NCBI RefSeq assembly: GCF_040687965.1
Contig: NZ_CP156084.1
Span: 1 to 64,000 of the forward strand
DNA: 64,000 nt
Direction of reading: 5' to 3'
Source of the DNA: Methylocystis echinoides
GTDB lineage: Bacteria > Pseudomonadota > Alphaproteobacteria > Rhizobiales > Beijerinckiaceae
Shown one piece after another: positions 46,748 through 56,430 of the stretch. The notes under the pieces were generated by a model that did no database searches, was not told where the DNA came from, and saw only the letters and a list, made by a program, of their open reading frames with translations. Position 1 is the first letter of the stretch, and every line of letters starts with the position of its first letter. Made by a program: the position numbers and the translations under genes.

Positions 46748-49323
46748 TGCGCGCTCGTCGCCTCCGCTCTCTCTCCGCTCTCATGTCCAGCGCCGCCGCC
46801 CTCGCGACGGGCGCGGGCGTTCTTGCCACGCCGGCGGCCGCCGCCCCGCAGGACGCGGGCGCGCGCATGGTCGTCGAAGCCAAGGAGATGGTCTACGACG
46901 AGAAACGGAATGTCGTCACCGCCGAGGGCAAGGTCCAGATCCTTTATAAGGGACGGCTGCTGGAGGCCGACCGGGTCGTCTATGACCGCAATACCTCGCG
47001 CGTCTATGCGGAGGGCCACGCCCAGCTCACGGAGCGGGACGGCACGATTGCGCGCGCCGACCGATTCGACCTGACGGACGACTTCAAGACCGGCTTCATC
47101 GAGAGTCTGCAGGTCGACGCGGCCAACAACACCCATTTCAGCTCGCCCCGCGCCGAGCGCGCCGACGACGTTACGACCTTCGAGATGGGGGCTTACACGG
47201 CCTGCGAGGCGTGTAAGGACGACCCGTCGAAGCCGCGCACCTGGCAGCTCAAAGCAAAGCGGATCATCCACGACAACGCGGAAAAGACGATCTACTACGA
47301 GGACGCCTCCTTCGAGCTCTTCGGCGTGCCGGTCGCCTATGTCCCGTTCTGGTCCTCCGCCGATCCGACGGTGAAGCGCAAATCGGGCTTCCTCACGCCG
47401 GTTATCACTTACCGCTCCCAGCTCGGCGCCGGATTCGGGGTGCCCTATTTCTGGGCGATTTCGCCGGACGCCGATCTGACCATCACGCCGACCGTTTTCT
47501 CGCGGCAGGGGCCGTTCCTCACGGGCGAGTTCCGCAAGCGGTTCGAGAACGGCGCCTTCACCTTCCGCGCCGAAGGCACGCATGTCGGCGATCAGAGCGC
47601 CTTCGCGATCGCCCCCTACGGCGCCGGCGACCGCCAGTGGCGCGGCGCGCTGCAGACGAGGGGCGAATTCGCCCCCAACGACCGCTGGCGCGCCGGCTGG
47701 GACATCACCGCCCTGTCGGACCGCTTTTTCCTGCAGGACTACAAGCAGTACAATTATCTGCTGCAGAACTATTTCTTCCGCGAAGCCTCGTCGACGATCT
47801 TCCTGACCGGCCAGGGGCCGCGCAGCTTCGTCGACATGCGCGGCTATTACTTCCAGGTGCTGTCGCCCAACGACGTGCAGGCCCAGCAGCCGGTGGTCCA
47901 TCCGGTCACCGATTACAATCGCGTCTTCGACATCGACCCCGCCCGCACCGCCGGCATTGGCGGTCAGGTCGAGATCGACGCCAATGTGACCAGCACGTCG
48001 GCCAATGTCGCCAATTACGAATCGATCAATCCGCGCACGCTGGACTCCGTCTACGGCCTCTACAACGTCTGCCAGCTCTATCAGCGCAGCACGATCCCCG
48101 CGAACAGCCAGTGCCTGCTGCGCGGCGTCGGCGGCAATTATGAGCATGCGACTCTGAGCGGCGCCTGGAAGCGGAAGGTCATCGATCCTGTCGGCGGCGT
48201 CTGGACGAGCTTCGCCTTCGCGCGTTTCGTCGGCAGCTATCTGGATTACGACCGCCAGGGCCTGTTCCCGATCTACAACAACTCCTGGCAGCCGATCCCG
48301 AATTATGCGCAGGGCTTCTTCTTCGACGGCCAGGACCAGCGTTTCCGTGGCCAGGCCCTGCCGGGCGTGGGCGCCGAGTGGCGCTACCCGTTGCTCGCGC
48401 GCAGCCCGCTCGGCGGCGTCGTCGTCGAGCCGATCGTTCAGCTCGTGGCGCGTCCGAACCAGACGTCCATCCCCTCGCTCGTCAACATGGACGCGCAGAG
48501 CCTCGTCTTCGACGACTCGACCCTGTTCGAATGGAGCAAATTCTCCGGCTACGACCGCTTCGAGACCGGCGTGCGCCTGAATTACGGCGGACAGGCGACG
48601 ATGTCGCTGGCCAACGGCGGCTTCGTCAACGCCATGGTCGGCCAGTCGAGCCAGATCGCCGGGGCCAATTCCTACGCCACCGCGGACGCCGCCAATGTCG
48701 GCCTGGACTCGGGGCTCAACTCGCGCGTTTCCGATATTGTCGGACGCTTCGCCTTCGCGCCGGCCTCCTTCGTCACCTTTATCGCCAAAGGGCGCTTCGA
48801 CAAGGACAACCTCGTCGCCAAACGCATCGACCTGTTCTCGACGATCAATTTCGATCCGATTACTTTCCAGCTCCAATACGCCAATTACGCGTCGCAGCCG
48901 GCGATCGGTTTCGACGTGCGGCGCCAGGGCATGTCGGCGACCGGCCGCTACGACCTGACCAAGAACTATTTCCTGAACGGCACCGTCACCTTCGACATGA
49001 GCCGTTATCTCTACAACGGGCTGACCGCGCTCCCGTCGGTCTTTACGACCTACACCGGCACCAATCTCATCGGCGCGGCGCCGGTCTTCTCGGTCGCCGC
49101 GCTCGGCGCGGGCGTCGGCTATCACGACGAATGCGCGACGCTGATGGTCAATTATTCGCAGATCTATCAACCGCAGGCCTATACGGGCCTGCCCGCGCGC
49201 AATCAGTCGGTGATGGTGTCTCTGCAATTCCGTACGCTCGGCGAGGCGCGCTTCAACTACGGCCTCGGCTCCGTGCTCGTGAATGACGGCGTCCGCAACC
49301 CGACCCCCGCCGGCCTGCCCTGA
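46747..49323 (+). CDS. lptD: LPS assembly outer-membrane protein LptD
   Basis: An 858-residue outer-membrane barrel inserting lipopolysaccharide into the outer leaflet. Signal peptide about 1-33 (A-A-A-L-A-T-G-A-G...A-T-P-A-A-A-A); an OstA/LptA-like jellyroll with A-K-E-M-V-Y-D-E, Y-K-G-R-L-L-E-A-D-R-V-V-Y; a cysteine pair C-E-A-C at about 151-154 and further cysteines in the barrel that may form the plug disulfides; then the C-terminal beta-barrel. The usual surA-pdxA-rsmA genes do not follow; a DsbA-like gene does instead. Confidence 0.93.
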   Translation: MRARRLRSLSALMSSAAALATGAGVLATPAAAAPQDAGARMVVEAKEMVYDEKRNVVTAEGKVQILYKGRLLEADRVVYDRNTSRVYAEGHAQLTERDGTIARADRFDLTDDFKTGFIESLQVDAANNTHFSSPRAERADDVTTFEMGAYTACEACKDDPSKPRTWQLKAKRIIHDNAEKTIYYEDASFELFGVPVAYVPFWSSADPTVKRKSGFLTPVITYRSQLGAGFGVPYFWAISPDADLTITPTVFSRQGPFLTGEFRKRFENGAFTFRAEGTHVGDQSAFAIAPYGAGDRQWRGALQTRGEFAPNDRWRAGWDITALSDRFFLQDYKQYNYLLQNYFFREASSTIFLTGQGPRSFVDMRGYYFQVLSPNDVQAQQPVVHPVTDYNRVFDIDPARTAGIGGQVEIDANVTSTSANVANYESINPRTLDSVYGLYNVCQLYQRSTIPANSQCLLRGVGGNYEHATLSGAWKRKVIDPVGGVWTSFAFARFVGSYLDYDRQGLFPIYNNSWQPIPNYAQGFFFDGQDQRFRGQALPGVGAEWRYPLLARSPLGGVVVEPIVQLVARPNQTSIPSLVNMDAQSLVFDDSTLFEWSKFSGYDRFETGVRLNYGGQATMSLANGGFVNAMVGQSSQIAGANSYATADAANVGLDSGLNSRVSDIVGRFAFAPASFVTFIAKGRFDKDNLVAKRIDLFSTINFDPITFQLQYANYASQPAIGFDVRRQGMSATGRYDLTKNYFLNGTVTFDMSRYLYNGLTALPSVFTTYTGTNLIGAAPVFSVAALGAGVGYHDECATLMVNYSQIYQPQAYTGLPARNQSVMVSLQFRTLGEARFNYGLGSVLVNDGVRNPTPAGLP

Positions 49324-49418
49324 TCGCAAAGCGAGCCCGCCGCGCGTCCCTCCATGACAGGCGCGGGGGCGTCTGATAGAAGCGCCGGACAATCGTTTTG
49401 CGCACGAAGGAGAAAGAG

Positions 49419-50210
49419 ATGCGCCTTCCCCTCTCCCTGGCTTCAGCCCGGCGCGCTCTTGCGCTCGCCGCCATTGCGGGCGTCACTCTGGCCGGCGTCG
49501 CGACGTCGCGCGCCGCCGACGCTTTCACGGCGTCGCAAAAGACCGGAATCGAGAAGATCATTCATGACTATCTCATCTCCAATCCAGAGGTGATCCGCGA
49601 AGCGATCGACGCGCTGAAGAAGAAAGAGGACGCCGCGGAAGTCGCCATGCGCGAGAAAGTCATCGGCGAGCAGAGCGATAAGATCACCCGCTCCGCGAAC
49701 CAGGCGGTCGTCGGGAATCCCAGCGGCGACGTCACGCTCGTCGAATTCTTCGACTACAACTGCGGCTACTGCAAACAGGCCTTGGCGTCGGTCGCCAAGC
49801 TGATCGAGGGCGATCCCAAGCTGCGCGTCGTCCTCAAGGATTTCGCCATTCTCGGCCCCGACTCGGTCGAGGCCGCGCATGTGGCGACCGCCGCGCGCAT
49901 GCAGCTCCCGAGCGACAAGTTCTGGGAGTTTCACAAGAAGCTGCTGGCGACGCGCGGCCATATCGGCAAGGCGCAGGCGCTCGCCGCCGCGAAGGAAGTC
50001 GGCGCCGACATGGATCGTCTCGAAAAGGACGCCAACAGCCCCGAGACGCAGGCGGCGCTCAAGGAAGTGGCGACGCTCGCAGAACAGCTCAAATTCGACG
50101 GCACGCCCTCCTGGGTGATTGGCAACGAGGCCTTCGTCGGCGGCGTTCCTTATGCGCAGCTCAAGGTCAAGGTGGACAATATTCGCAAATGCGGCAAGAC
50201 CGCCTGCTGA
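49419..50210 (+). CDS. DsbA-family thiol oxidoreductase
   Basis: A 263-residue periplasmic thioredoxin-fold protein. Signal peptide about 1-33; a helical N-terminal region (S-Q-K-T-G-I-E-K-I-I-H-D-Y-L) of the ScsC/BdbD kind that can drive oligomerisation; active site F-F-D-Y-N-C-G-Y-C (C115, C118); cis-proline loop in F-D-G-T-P-S-W. Likely forms or shuffles disulfides in exported proteins, which could include the neighbouring LptD. Start chosen at 49419, six bases after GAAGGAG. Next gene aroQ follows in the usual Rhizobiales order. Confidence 0.88.
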   Translation: MRLPLSLASARRALALAAIAGVTLAGVATSRAADAFTASQKTGIEKIIHDYLISNPEVIREAIDALKKKEDAAEVAMREKVIGEQSDKITRSANQAVVGNPSGDVTLVEFFDYNCGYCKQALASVAKLIEGDPKLRVVLKDFAILGPDSVEAAHVATAARMQLPSDKFWEFHKKLLATRGHIGKAQALAAAKEVGADMDRLEKDANSPETQAALKEVATLAEQLKFDGTPSWVIGNEAFVGGVPYAQLKVKVDNIRKCGKTAC

Positions 50211-50345
50211 GCGGGCGCGCCTGAATTTCGACCTCGTGCTGAACCCGCTGCGCCGCACGCGGCGGGCTTCCTTTGCGCCAATAATGAGGCTAAGAGAGAC
50301 AGCGCCCCGCGCTTTCGAGCTTTTGTCGATCGTTTCAGGAACGAA

Positions 50346-50777
50346 ATGTCAGCCGTACACGTCCTCAACGGTCCGAATCTCAACCTCCTCGGCAAGCGCG
50401 AACCCGGCATCTATGGCACGGCGACCCTCGACGATATTCGCGAGAGACTCGACGCGCGCTGCAAAGCGCGCGGCGTGACGCTCGTCTTCAAACAGTCGAA
50501 CAGCGAAGGCGACCTCGTCACCTGGATTCAGGAGGCGGGCGCGGCGGGCGCGCCCGTCATCCTCAACGCCGGGGCGCTGACGCATACGTCCATTGCGCTT
50601 TATGACGCGATCAAAGGCGCACAGGCGTCGGTGATCGAGGTGCATCTCTCCAACGTCCACGCGCGGGAGAGCTTCCGACATCATTCCTACATTTCCCCGG
50701 CGGCGCGGGGAGTCATCGCGGGCTTCGGCCCGCTCTCTTATGATCTGGCCCTCGAGGCCATTCTCGAAAGCATCTGA
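50346..50777 (+). CDS. aroQ: 3-Dehydroquinate dehydratase, type II
   Basis: A 143-residue dodecameric enzyme of the shikimate pathway. Family motifs: L-N-G-P-N-L-N-L-L-G-K-R-E-P-x-I-Y-G with catalytic tyrosine at 23, the lid arginine nearby, L-T-H-T-S-I-A-L, and E-V-H-L-S-N with the histidine pair downstream (R-H-H-S). Length exactly typical. Together with accB and accC 19 bp further on it forms the aroQ-accB-accC cluster common in proteobacteria. Confidence 0.95.
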   Translation: MSAVHVLNGPNLNLLGKREPGIYGTATLDDIRERLDARCKARGVTLVFKQSNSEGDLVTWIQEAGAAGAPVILNAGALTHTSIALYDAIKGAQASVIEVHLSNVHARESFRHHSYISPAARGVIAGFGPLSYDLALEAILESI

Positions 50778-50795
50778 GAAAGACCTGAGACCCCC

Positions 50796-51386
50796 ATGGC
50801 GCGCAAAGCACAAACGCCTTCCAAAGCCACGCGCGGCCGCACCCCGGCCCCCCGCTCCGCCGACCGTCCGGCCCCCGCCGCCGCGCCGCTGATCGACCCG
50901 GCCCTGCTGCAAACCATCGCCGAGCTGGTGGCGTCGAGCGACCTGACCGAATTCGAGGTGGAAAAGGGCGATCTGCGCATCCGCGCCGCGCGCACGCCGG
51001 CCCCGCCGATCCCCGCGACCGTCACCATCGCCGCGCCTCCCGTCGCCCAGGCCTATGCGCCAGCGCCTCTCGCCGCCCCGGGGCCTGCGCCCGCCCCGGC
51101 GTCAAAGCCCTCTGCGCCCGCGCCGGCCGCGGAAGAGTCGCTCGCCGATCATCCGGGGACCGTGAAGTCGCCGATGGTCGGCACCGCCTATCTGCGGCCC
51201 AATCCGGACGCCAAGCCCTTCGTCGAGATCGGCGCGCGCGTGTCGGCTGGCGACAAGCTGCTGCTGATCGAGGCGATGAAGACCTTCAACGACATCGTCG
51301 CGCCGAAAGCGGGCGTCGTGACCGCCATCATGGTCGAGGACGGACAGCCGGTCGAATATGGCGAACCGCTCCTCGTGATCGAATAA
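50796..51386 (+). CDS. accB: Biotin carboxyl carrier protein of acetyl-CoA carboxylase
   Basis: A 196-residue BCCP. A ~115-residue Ala/Pro-rich N-terminal region (with the D-L-T-E-F-E-V-E helix used for oligomerisation) precedes the biotinyl domain S-P-M-V-G-T-A-Y...; the biotin-accepting lysine is in I-E-A-M-K-T-F (K162). N-terminal Lys/Arg/Thr-rich extension of ~30 residues is longer than in E. coli. Eight bp separate it from accC. Confidence 0.95.
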   Translation: MARKAQTPSKATRGRTPAPRSADRPAPAAAPLIDPALLQTIAELVASSDLTEFEVEKGDLRIRAARTPAPPIPATVTIAAPPVAQAYAPAPLAAPGPAPAPASKPSAPAPAAEESLADHPGTVKSPMVGTAYLRPNPDAKPFVEIGARVSAGDKLLLIEAMKTFNDIVAPKAGVVTAIMVEDGQPVEYGEPLLVIE

Positions 51387-51394
51387 GGGTCGGA

Positions 51395-52753
51395 ATGTTC
51401 GACAAAATTCTCATCGCCAACCGCGGCGAAATCGCGCTCCGCATTCTGCGCGCCGCGAAAGAGCTCGGCATTTCGACCGTCGCCGTCCATTCCACTGCGG
51501 ACTCCGACGCGATGCATGTGAAGCTCGCCGACGAGTCCGTCTGCATCGGACCGCCGGCGGCGCGCGAGTCTTATCTCAACATCCCCGCCCTGCTCTCGGC
51601 CTGTGAGATCACGGGCGCGGACGCCGTGCATCCGGGCTATGGGTTCCTTTCGGAAAACGCGCGCTTCGCGGAGATTCTCGAAGAGCACAACATTACTTTC
51701 ATCGGCCCCAAGTCGGAGCATATTCGACTGATGGGCGACAAGATCGAGGCCAAGGCCACCGCCAGGCGCCTCGGCATTCCCTGCGTGCCGGGCTCCGACG
51801 GGCCGGTGCTCGGCGAGAAGGAGGCGCTGAAAGTTGGGCAGAAAATCGGCTTCCCGGTTCTGGTGAAGGCCGCCTCTGGCGGCGGCGGGCGCGGCATGAA
51901 AGTCGCGCGCGACGCGCATGATCTCGGCGTCGCCATGGCCACTGCGCGCACCGAGGCGAAGGCCGCCTTCGGCGACGACACGGTCTATATCGAGAAATAT
52001 CTCGAGAAGCCGCGGCATATCGAAATTCAAGTTTTCGGCGACGGCAGGGGCGAGGCGATCCATCTCGGCGAGCGCGACTGCTCCTTGCAGCGTCGCCACC
52101 AGAAAGTGTTCGAGGAAAGCCCCTCCCCCGCGCTCAACGATACGCAGCGCCGCCAGATCGGCGAGGTCTGCGCCAAGGCCATGCGCGAGCTGCAATACGC
52201 CGGCGCCGGCACGATCGAGTTCCTCTACGAGAACGGCGAGTTCTACTTCATCGAGATGAACACGCGCATTCAGGTCGAGCATCCGGTGACGGAATCGATC
52301 ACCGGCGTCGACCTCGTCTGCGAGCAGATCAGAGTTGCGGCCGGCTCGCCGCTTTCGATGAAGCAGGAAGACGTCGTCTTCTACGGCCACGCGATCGAAT
52401 GCCGGGTGAACGCCGAGCACCCCACGACCTTCCGCCCCTCGCCCGGCCGCATCGCCTATTACCATCCGCCGGGCGGCGTCGGGGTGCGGGTCGATTCAGC
52501 GGTCTACCAGGGCTATTCGATCCCGCCGAATTACGATTCGCTGATCGGCAAGCTGATCGTGCACGGCCGCAACCGCACCGAGGCGCTGATGCGCCTGCGC
52601 CGCACGCTCGACGAATTCATTGTGGACGGCATCGATACGACTCTGCCGTTGTTCCGCACGCTCGTGCGCAACTCCGATGTGCAAAACGGCGTTTATGACA
52701 TCCATTGGCTGGAGCATTTCCTGGCGACGGGCGGAATCGAGCCGGGATTCTGA
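51395..52753 (+). CDS. accC: Biotin carboxylase of acetyl-CoA carboxylase
   Basis: A 452-residue ATP-grasp enzyme that carboxylates biotin on AccB, the first step of fatty-acid synthesis. N-terminal [11 protein letters not shown]; glycine-rich loop G-G-G-G-R-G-M-K; metal/bicarbonate residues in [14 protein letters not shown]-terminal domain R-V-N-A-E-H-P. Length normal. In one operon with aroQ and accB. Confidence 0.96.
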   Translation: MFDKILIANRGEIALRILRAAKELGISTVAVHSTADSDAMHVKLADESVCIGPPAARESYLNIPALLSACEITGADAVHPGYGFLSENARFAEILEEHNITFIGPKSEHIRLMGDKIEAKATARRLGIPCVPGSDGPVLGEKEALKVGQKIGFPVLVKAASGGGGRGMKVARDAHDLGVAMATARTEAKAAFGDDTVYIEKYLEKPRHIEIQVFGDGRGEAIHLGERDCSLQRRHQKVFEESPSPALNDTQRRQIGEVCAKAMRELQYAGAGTIEFLYENGEFYFIEMNTRIQVEHPVTESITGVDLVCEQIRVAAGSPLSMKQEDVVFYGHAIECRVNAEHPTTFRPSPGRIAYYHPPGGVGVRVDSAVYQGYSIPPNYDSLIGKLIVHGRNRTEALMRLRRTLDEFIVDGIDTTLPLFRTLVRNSDVQNGVYDIHWLEHFLATGGIEPGF

Positions 52754-52782
52754 CGCCGCTGTAGACTACGGAGATCGAACAG

Positions 52783-53106
52783 GTGGAAAGCCGCACGATC
52801 CTTGCTCTGCTTATCGGAACGCTCGTCGCAGGCGCCGCCTGCCCCGCGGCGGCGAAAGGCGCCATTCGCGGCCCCTTTGTCTTCGACTGCGTCTCGGAGG
52901 AGCCGGCAGAGCTGACGGTCGTCTTCCTCGGCGCGCAGGCCGACCGCGCGCGCCTGACCTACAAAGGCGAGACGGTCGTCGCGAGACACGCCCTTTCAGC
53001 CGATGGCGCGCTCTATACGGCGAAGCGCGTCGAGTTCTGGAACAAGGGCGACGACGGCGTTCTGGAATGGCGCGGCGAAAAGGCGAAATGCGCGCTCGAT
53101 AAATAG
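52783..53106 (+). CDS. MliC-like lysozyme-inhibitor family protein
   Basis: A 107-residue exported protein starting with GTG (GGAG nine bases upstream). Signal sequence about 1-24; a weak lipobox-like A-G-A-A-C could make it a lipoprotein. The mature part follows the MliC pattern: F-V-F-D-C near the start, L-T-V-V-F-L, A-R-L-T-Y-K-G, A-D-G-A-L-Y-T, V-E-F-W-N-K-G, and a final cysteine (K-C-A), giving one conserved disulfide. MliC proteins inhibit C-type lysozyme; other roles are possible in a free-living organism. Confidence 0.65.
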   Translation: MESRTILALLIGTLVAGAACPAAAKGAIRGPFVFDCVSEEPAELTVVFLGAQADRARLTYKGETVVARHALSADGALYTAKRVEFWNKGDDGVLEWRGEKAKCALDK

Positions 53107-53171
53107 GTCGCGACGGCGCTCTGCGCCAAAGGGGGGTGGCGCCTGCCACAATCGCCGCTACACTTGACCTC

Positions 53172-53840
53172 ATGTCACGACCCGGCGCGCCTTTCGCCAT
53201 CACGCCGCAGCTTTTGCTGCGGGCCTATTCGATCGGCCTCTTCCCCATGGCGGAGAGCGCCGAGGACGATCAACTGTTCTGGGTCGATCCGGAAAAGCGC
53301 GCGATCTTTCCGCTCGATACCTTTATCGTCTCTCATTCTCTGGCCAAGACGGTTCGCTCCGACAAATTCGAGGTGACGGTCGACCGCGATTTCGATGCTG
53401 TTATCGACGCTTGCGCCGCCCCGGCGCCCGACCGCGAAAAGACCTGGATCAACGGCGAAATCCGTCGCCTGTATCGCGAATTGTTCGACATGGGCTTCGC
53501 CCATACGGTTGAATGCCGGCGGGAGGGGAAGCTCGTTGGCGGGCTTTACGGCGTCGCGCTGCGCGGCGCCTTTTTTGGCGAGAGCATGTTCCACCGCGAG
53601 CGCGACGCGTCCAAGGTCGCGCTGACCCATCTGGTCGCGCGTCTGCGCGCGGGCGGCTTTCAGCTGCTCGACACCCAATTCATCACCAGCCATCTGGCGT
53701 CGCTCGGCGCGATCGAGATTTCGCGCGACGCCTACCACCGCGCGCTCGAAGAAGCGCTCGTCGTGCACGCGAATTACGACGTATGGGGGCGGGACGCCCC
53801 TGTCAGCGGACGTCAGGCGCTGGCGGCGCTCGAGGATTAG
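53172..53840 (+). CDS. aat: Leucyl/phenylalanyl-tRNA-protein transferase
   Basis: A 222-residue enzyme of the N-end rule pathway that adds Leu or Phe to proteins with N-terminal Lys or Arg, marking them for ClpS-ClpAP. Motifs: [44 protein letters not shown] and [10 protein letters not shown]. Start at 53172 fits the family. Convergent with the DUF2155 gene. Confidence 0.95.
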   Translation: MSRPGAPFAITPQLLLRAYSIGLFPMAESAEDDQLFWVDPEKRAIFPLDTFIVSHSLAKTVRSDKFEVTVDRDFDAVIDACAAPAPDREKTWINGEIRRLYRELFDMGFAHTVECRREGKLVGGLYGVALRGAFFGESMFHRERDASKVALTHLVARLRAGGFQLLDTQFITSHLASLGAIEISRDAYHRALEEALVVHANYDVWGRDAPVSGRQALAALED

Positions 53841-53868
53841 CCTCTCATCCCGATTTTAGGACCGTCGG

Positions 53869-54669
53869 TCAGAACGGGAAAAACCCGCCCCCGCCCTGCG
53901 GCGCGGCCGGCTGTGCCGCCGGAACGGCCGCGGGCTTGCGCTTTTTCTTCCGCGGCCCGGGCTGGGCGGGCGCGTCGGCGGCCCCTGCGTCAGGGGCCGG
54001 CTGGGCGTCGACGGCGGGTTGCGGCGGCGCCGAATCGGCCGGGCCGATCGGGGCGTTCTCAACGGGGGTCGGCGCCTTTGGTTCGACCTTGCGGGATTTC
54101 CTCTTCTTGCCTGCTTCCGGCGGCGGCGCCCCTGCGTCGGGCTGCGCAGCCGCGGCGGCGTCCGCCCCCGGCTGTGCGGGAGTCTCGGCGCCGGCCGTGG
54201 CCGGCGGCGGGACAATCTCCTTGCCGCCCTTGCAGTCCAGCAGCCACACGTCATAGACCGGATGCTCGACGCCGTGCAGGCCAGGGCTGGATGCGAACAT
54301 CCAGCCGGAGAAAATGCGCTTGGCTTCCTGCTTGGTTTCCGGCGGCTTGGCGTCGGATTTGCCCTGTTCCCTGAGCTCGGCCCTGGCCTGACGCTCCTGT
54401 TTCACAACAAGCTCGTCCACCTCGACGAAGCTCGTCGTCTGCGGCGCTTCGGTCTGCGGGCGAGTGTTGCAGACGCGCGGCGTCACATTCAGCGAGCCGA
54501 ACTGCACGGTCTCGTCGATCGCCACGTCGAAATTGATGATGCGGCCCGTCGTCTTGTCGAGACCGGCGAAGACCGCCGTCGGATGACGAATCGGATCGGC
54601 CTGGGCGACGCCGAGCATCGCTGCCGCGAAGGCGCCGAGCGCCAGGCCGTTACGCAAGGATGAGACCAT
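53869..54669 (-). CDS. DUF2155 exported protein
   Basis: A 266-residue protein with a signal peptide (about 1-24) and a DUF2155 core: V-F-A-G-L-D-K-T-T-G-R-I, F-D-V-A-I, F-G-S-L-N-V-T-P-R-V-C (first cysteine), R-I-F-S-G-W-M-F-A-S-S-P-G-L-H-G-V-E-H-P-V-Y-D-V-W, L-L-D-C (second cysteine). The C-terminal ~110 residues are low-complexity Pro/Ala with Lys-rich blocks, much longer than the minimal family. DUF2155 often lies beside aat and the NDUFA12 gene, as here; function unknown. Confidence 0.85.
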   Translation of the reverse strand: MVSSLRNGLALGAFAAAMLGVAQADPIRHPTAVFAGLDKTTGRIINFDVAIDETVQFGSLNVTPRVCNTRPQTEAPQTTSFVEVDELVVKQERQARAELREQGKSDAKPPETKQEAKRIFSGWMFASSPGLHGVEHPVYDVWLLDCKGGKEIVPPPATAGAETPAQPGADAAAAAQPDAGAPPPEAGKKRKSRKVEPKAPTPVENAPIGPADSAPPQPAVDAQPAPDAGAADAPAQPGPRKKKRKPAAVPAAQPAAPQGGGGFFPF

Positions 54670-54764
54670 CAGATCACCGCGCCGCGCTTTGCGGCCAAAG
54701 GAAAAGGCTGGCGCATGTAAATCAGGGAAGAAAGGCCTTTCCAAGGAGCTCAAAAGGCCTCTTT

Positions 54765-55172
54765 TCAGCCCTCCGGCTTCCAGGCGACGTAATCGCCGCC
54801 CGTGGGGGTGCGCTCGCCGGTCGAGAGCTGCGATCCCGGCGGGCGATAGGCCAAGGGCGTGCCGGTCAGATTGGGCTGATGCGGCAGCTCCCACTCCTTG
54901 CGCGCATAGTTTTCCTGCGTGGGCGGCGTATCTACCGTGTGATGCAGCCAGCCGTACCAGCCCTGCGGAATGGCTGAGCCTTCACAATAGCCGTTGAAGA
55001 TCACCCAGCGGCGCTCGATCCCCAGCGCCTTGTCCTTCTTGCCGCCGCGCCGGCGGTAATAGACATTGCCGAACTCGTCCGTTCCGACCTTCTCGCCATA
55101 GAGCAGCGTCCACAGGCCCGTGGAGAGGGTCGCTTTGTTCCACCACGTGAAGAAACGGACGATGTAGGACAT
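54765..55172 (-). CDS. NADH:ubiquinone oxidoreductase 17.2 kDa subunit (NDUFA12 type)
   Basis: A 135-residue accessory subunit of respiratory complex I, shared by alphaproteobacteria and mitochondria. Features: F-F-T-W-W-N near the start, V-G-T-D-E-F-G-N-V-Y-Y, E-R-R-W-V-I-F-N-G, G-W-Y-G-W-L-H-H-T and a Pro/Tyr-rich C-terminus (Y-R-P-P-G-S). No signal peptide. The gene lies away from the nuo operon, as is usual, next to DUF2155 and aat. Confidence 0.93.
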   Translation of the reverse strand: MSYIVRFFTWWNKATLSTGLWTLLYGEKVGTDEFGNVYYRRRGGKKDKALGIERRWVIFNGYCEGSAIPQGWYGWLHHTVDTPPTQENYARKEWELPHQPNLTGTPLAYRPPGSQLSTGERTPTGGDYVAWKPEG

Positions 55173-55264
55173 TTCGGATTTGGCCTCTTGCTTGCGGCGC
55201 GCCGCCGCGCCGCTCCGTCGGCGTATTTGCGCCCCTTATGGCGTCGCTGCGCCGCGAAGTCCAG

Positions 55265-56383
55265 TCATCTCGTCGTCGCAACAAACGCCCCGAACGCCCG
55301 AGGCCCGTCCCCCGTCTCGGCCTTGCCGGCGACCTTGAGGGTCCGCGCGTCGATCGCCCAAAGCTCGTTCGAGAACCAGCTCGCGACATAAACTCGGCTC
55401 TCGTCGGCGCTCGCGGCGATTCCCTCGGGATATTCGCCCACCTTGACCGCGCCCGCCGGCGCGAGGCTCGCCGCGTCGAAGACGCTGACTTCGTCGGCAT
55501 GTTGGTCCGCGACGAAAACCCGCCCCGCCGCCAGCGCCACCGTATAAGGCCGGCTGCCAGTCTTGAGGACGCCGACGACCTTGCGGGCGGCGATGTCGAT
55601 CACGCTGACGTCGTCCGATTCGACATTGGCCGTATAGGCGCGGGCGCCAGCCCCGTCGATCGTTACGCCGAACGGATGCCTGCCGACCGGAATGGTCGCA
55701 ACCCGCGTCAGGCTGGCGGCGTCGATGACGGACAGGCCGTTGTCGTCGCGATCCGCCACGAGGACGGTCGTGCCGTCGGGCGTCACTGCGACTCCCGACG
55801 CCATGGCCCCGACGCTCAGCTCGCGGGCAACGCCGCGCTCGGGATCGATTTCGAGGAGCAGGCGATCATAGGCCAGCGTCGTATAAAGGCGCTTGCCGTC
55901 TGGCGAGACGGCGACGCCGAGCGGCGCGCCTTTGAGCGGGATCTTGTTGAGGACCGCGCGCGAGCGGGCGTCTATCGACGTGATGAACTGGCCGTCGGGG
56001 CTCGTGACATAAACGCGGGATCCATCGCGAGTCACGGCGACGCCCGCCGGCTTGCCGCCGATCGGCAGCGTCGCAACGGTCTTCATCGCGGCGAGATCGA
56101 CCACATTGACCGCGTCCGCGCTCTGGGCGGTGATGAAGGCTTCATCCGCCAGGGCTGGCGTGGAAAGCGCGAAGAGAAACAAAAGGGCCCGTAATCCGGC
56201 ACGCGCCCGCCTGGCCTTCTTCGCTGCATTGCGAGACGAAAAACCATCGGACGACCCCCACCCGGCGCGCTGCGCGCGCCACCCTCCCCGCAAGGGGGAG
56301 GGATCAATACCCCATGGTCTCTCTGAATTTTCCCCAGAAAGCCTCGCGCGCGCGGGCGTCCGGATGCAATCATGGCCCAGCAT
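55265..56383 (-). CDS. YVTN beta-propeller protein (methylotrophy-associated type)
   Basis: A periplasmic protein of up to 372 residues with about seven beta-propeller repeats of the form V-D-x-x...T-L-P-I-G-G-K-P-x-G-V-A-V-T-x-D-G-x-R-V-Y-V. Similar propellers accompany PQQ-dependent alcohol dehydrogenases. The N-terminus is uncertain: a good signal peptide (about 60-79, L-R-A-L-L-F-L-F-A-L-S-T-P-A-L-A) has no start codon directly before it, and the preceding ~50 residues are translated intergenic-repeat sequence (56265-56310). Either the start is the ATG at 56383 or an in-frame TTG, or a frameshift separates the protein from an ATG at about 56255 in another frame. Confidence 0.75.
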   Translation of the reverse strand: MLGHDCIRTPARARLSGENSERPWGIDPSPLRGGWRAQRAGWGSSDGFSSRNAAKKARRARAGLRALLFLFALSTPALADEAFITAQSADAVNVVDLAAMKTVATLPIGGKPAGVAVTRDGSRVYVTSPDGQFITSIDARSRAVLNKIPLKGAPLGVAVSPDGKRLYTTLAYDRLLLEIDPERGVARELSVGAMASGVAVTPDGTTVLVADRDDNGLSVIDAASLTRVATIPVGRHPFGVTIDGAGARAYTANVESDDVSVIDIAARKVVGVLKTGSRPYTVALAAGRVFVADQHADEVSVFDAASLAPAGAVKVGEYPEGIAASADESRVYVASWFSNELWAIDARTLKVAGKAETGDGPRAFGAFVATTR

Positions 56384-56430
56384 TCTTGATGCCCCTCACC
56401 CTGACCCTCTCCCCCCGCGGAACAAGCGGC

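Noticed and set aside
46729..49392. An 887-residue open frame on the minus strand covering all of lptD
   Set aside because: It is the antisense shadow of lptD, a side-effect of very high third-position GC; its translation is Arg/Glu/Asp-rich with no recognisable domain, and lptD on the plus strand has clear family motifs.
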